Made by a program: the position numbers and the translations under genes. Below are positions 14,725 to 16,293 of a stretch of 16,293 nucleotides of DNA, in pieces (position 1 is the stretch's first letter; every line of letters begins with the position of its first letter). The notes beneath the pieces were generated by a model, which was not told the origin of the DNA, made no database searches, and was given only the letters and a program-made list of their open reading frames with translations. Source of the stretch: Aquimonas sp044344935 (lineage in GTDB: Bacteria; Pseudomonadota; Gammaproteobacteria; Xanthomonadales; Xanthomonadaceae); NCBI GenBank assembly GCA_044344935.1, contig JBIJCA010000081.1:1-16293 (forward strand). The letters are read 5' to 3'.

Positions 14725-16011
14725 TCAGAGCGCCGCCAGGCGCTGGTGCAGGATCTCCAGGCGCATCTCCCCCGACGCCCCCGGCGACACGCGGTCGGCG
14801 ATGCTCACCAGCGGATCGCGCTGTGCCCAGCGCGCGGGGTCGGCGGCCTGCACGTAGGCCTCGCGGAAGGGCAGGCCCTCGCGGGCCAGCTCAACGGCAA
14901 GGTCGGTGGCGTACATCGAGGGCTCCAGCGCGGCCTGCATGCGCTCGGGCACCCATTCGAGGTTGCGCAGCAGGTCGGGCAGCAGGGCCAGGGCTGAGAG
15001 GCCGCGGCCGAAGGCATGCACGATCGCGCCCTTGCTGAACTGCAGATCGCGGTGGTAGCCCGACGGCAGGCTGAGCAGCTGGTCCAGCTCGGTACGCGCC
15101 GCCGCGATCGAGGCGTGCACGGCGCGCATCAGTTCGACCACATCCGGATTGCGCTTGTTGGGCATGATCGAGCTGCCAGTGGTGTATTCGGCGGGCAGCC
15201 TGACGAAGCCGAATTCGGCGGCGGTGAACAGGGACAGATCCCAGGCCAGACGACGCAGGTCCAGCGTGGCCGAGCCCAGGGCCTCGACCGCAGCCAGCTC
15301 GAACTTGCCGCGCGAGAGCTGGGCATAGGTGGCCGCCAGCTGCGTGCGGCCGAAGCCCAGCACGGCCGTGGTGTGGTCGCGGTCCAGCGGCAGGTTGATG
15401 CCGTAGCCGGCGGCGCTGCCCAGCGGGTTCGCATCGATCAAGGCCAGCGTGTCGCGCGCGCGCTGGGCGTTGTCGATGAAGCCTTCGGCCCAGGCCGCCC
15501 ACCACATCCCGCAGCTTGACACCATCGCGCGCTGCAGATGGGTATAGCCGGGCAGCGGCAGCAGGGCCTCGGCTTCGGCGCGCTCAAGCGCCACCTGCGC
15601 GGTCTCGATGCAGAGTGCCTGCAGGCGGCTCAGCCGATCCTTCAGCCACAGGCGCGTGGCCACCAGCACCTGGTCGTTGCGGCTGCGCCCGGTGTGGATG
15701 CGCTTGCCGGCGTCGCCCAGCTTCTCGGTCAGCCAGGCCTCGATGGCGCTGTGCATGTCCTCGAAGCGCGCATCCAGCACGAAGGCGCCCGACACGATGG
15801 CCGCGTCCAGCGCGCTCAACTCGCGCTCGATGCCGGCGAGTTCATCGGCGCTCAGAATGCCGATGCGCTGCAGACCCTGCGCGTGTGCGCGGCTGGCAGT
15901 GATGTCGAAGCGGATGAACTCGCGGTCGAGGATCACATCCTCGCCGGCCAGGAACTCCTGGATGCGGGCGTCGACCTTGACGCCGGGCTTCTGCCACAGC
16001 AGTCCACTCAC
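14725..16011 (-). CDS. argH: Argininosuccinate lyase
   Basis: This 428-residue cytosolic enzyme cleaves argininosuccinate to arginine and fumarate, the last step of arginine synthesis, and belongs to the fumarase/aspartase superfamily. The family signature 'GSSIMPNKRNPD' is at residues 279-290 and carries the catalytic serine loop. 'HTGRSRNDQ' at 106-114 binds substrate, and His158 in 'GYTHLQ' is the expected catalytic partner. The length is slightly below the common 450-460, and the N-terminus reads 'GLLWQKPGVKVDARIQEFLA' instead of the usual 'LWGGRF' type; I associate this form with Xanthomonadaceae. The start is a GTG that overlaps the argC stop as GTGA, so translation is coupled to argC. 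The next gene downstream is the unrelated GGDEF-EAL gene after a long gap, so the arginine operon seems to end here. Confidence 0.96.
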   Translation of the reverse strand: MSGLLWQKPGVKVDARIQEFLAGEDVILDREFIRFDITASRAHAQGLQRIGILSADELAGIERELSALDAAIVSGAFVLDARFEDMHSAIEAWLTEKLGDAGKRIHTGRSRNDQVLVATRLWLKDRLSRLQALCIETAQVALERAEAEALLPLPGYTHLQRAMVSSCGMWWAAWAEGFIDNAQRARDTLALIDANPLGSAAGYGINLPLDRDHTTAVLGFGRTQLAATYAQLSRGKFELAAVEALGSATLDLRRLAWDLSLFTAAEFGFVRLPAEYTTGSSIMPNKRNPDVVELMRAVHASIAAARTELDQLLSLPSGYHRDLQFSKGAIVHAFGRGLSALALLPDLLRNLEWVPERMQAALEPSMYATDLAVELAREGLPFREAYVQAADPARWAQRDPLVSIADRVSPGASGEMRLEILHQRLAAL

Positions 16012-16293
16012 GGCAGTCGCTCCTGTTCGTTGAGGCCGGCGAACTCGTCGAGGCCGAAGGCGAGGTTCAGGTTCTGCAGGGCCTGGCTGGCAGCGCCCTT
16101 CAGCAGATTGTCCAAGGTCGAAACGATCACCACGCGGCGGCCGTGGGCGGAGACGGTGAAGCCGCCGATCTCGACGCCCGACTTGCCGGCGATGCGGCTG
16201 ACCCAGGGTGCAGTTTCCGTTACTCGAATCAGCGGCTCGTGCGCATAGCGCTGGCGATAGAGATCCAGCAGTTCGGCGACCGTGGTCGGCGCT
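16008..16293 (-). CDS. argC: N-acetyl-gamma-glutamyl-phosphate reductase, C-terminal part
   Basis: Only the last 94 residues are inside the window; the gene continues beyond its right edge. The product reduces N-acetylglutamyl phosphate to N-acetylglutamate semialdehyde with NADPH, the third step of arginine synthesis. The decisive segment is 'VSTLDNLLKGAASQALQNLN' near the C-terminus, the conserved ArgC region with the Lys-Gly-Ala after an Asp-Asn. 'LLDLYRQRYAHEPLIRV' earlier also fits the family. The TGA at 16008-16010 overlaps the argH GTG, so both are one transcriptional and translational unit. The visible part shows no damage. Confidence 0.92.
   Translation of the reverse strand, partial: APTTVAELLDLYRQRYAHEPLIRVTETAPWVSRIAGKSGVEIGGFTVSAHGRRVVIVSTLDNLLKGAASQALQNLNLAFGLDEFAGLNEQERLP

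Overview
The window is GC-rich, densely coded DNA from what is most probably a gammaproteobacterium of the order Lysobacterales (Xanthomonadales). The ArgH N-terminus is of the type I associate with Xanthomonadaceae (it begins near 'LLWQKPGVKVDA' and lacks the usual 'WGGRF' opening), and argC and argH are adjacent and overlapping. No tRNA, rRNA, CRISPR array, intact insertion sequence or prophage gene was seen.

Region 1 (1-1856, + strand) is a compact cluster: the 3' end of an SRPBCC/AHSA1-type gene, a DUF1428 gene, and an ECF42-type sigma factor with the long C-terminal extension (DUF6596 plus helical repeats) that defines that group. The last two overlap by 8 nt, so the sigma factor is probably translationally coupled. 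Region 2 (1847-3003) is a gene-poor patch: a small exported protein on the minus strand, a doubtful small ORF upstream of it joined by an ATGA overlap, and a short decayed copy of the 3' part of the sigma gene (2624-2681).

Region 3 (about 2957-12182, + strand) is the most notable part. A two-gene cassette is present twice in tandem. Gene A encodes an exported DUF3857-transglutaminase protein (A1 3004-5043; A2 7664-9715). Gene B encodes an exported Sel1/TPR-type repeat protein with an uncharacterised N-terminal domain (B1 5140-7476; B2 9810-12182). The two A starts lie 4660 bp apart, the two B starts 4670 bp apart, and the A-B gaps are 96 and 94 bp. The Cys-His-Asp triad is at residues 346/389/404 in both A proteins, and that Cys is the only one in either mature A protein. 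Both mature B proteins contain exactly six cysteines, in three pairs with the same or nearly the same spacing. This looks like an old duplication of a functional periplasmic enzyme-partner pair; its role is unknown.

Region 4 (12247-16293, minus strand) holds a six-helix membrane protein with intact GGDEF and EAL domains, a gap of about 480 bp, and then argH and the 3' end of argC, which overlap by 3 nt (GTGA). Genes B2 and GGDEF-EAL converge across 64 bp.

Functions are assigned from motifs read by eye. No database search or computed alignment was available.
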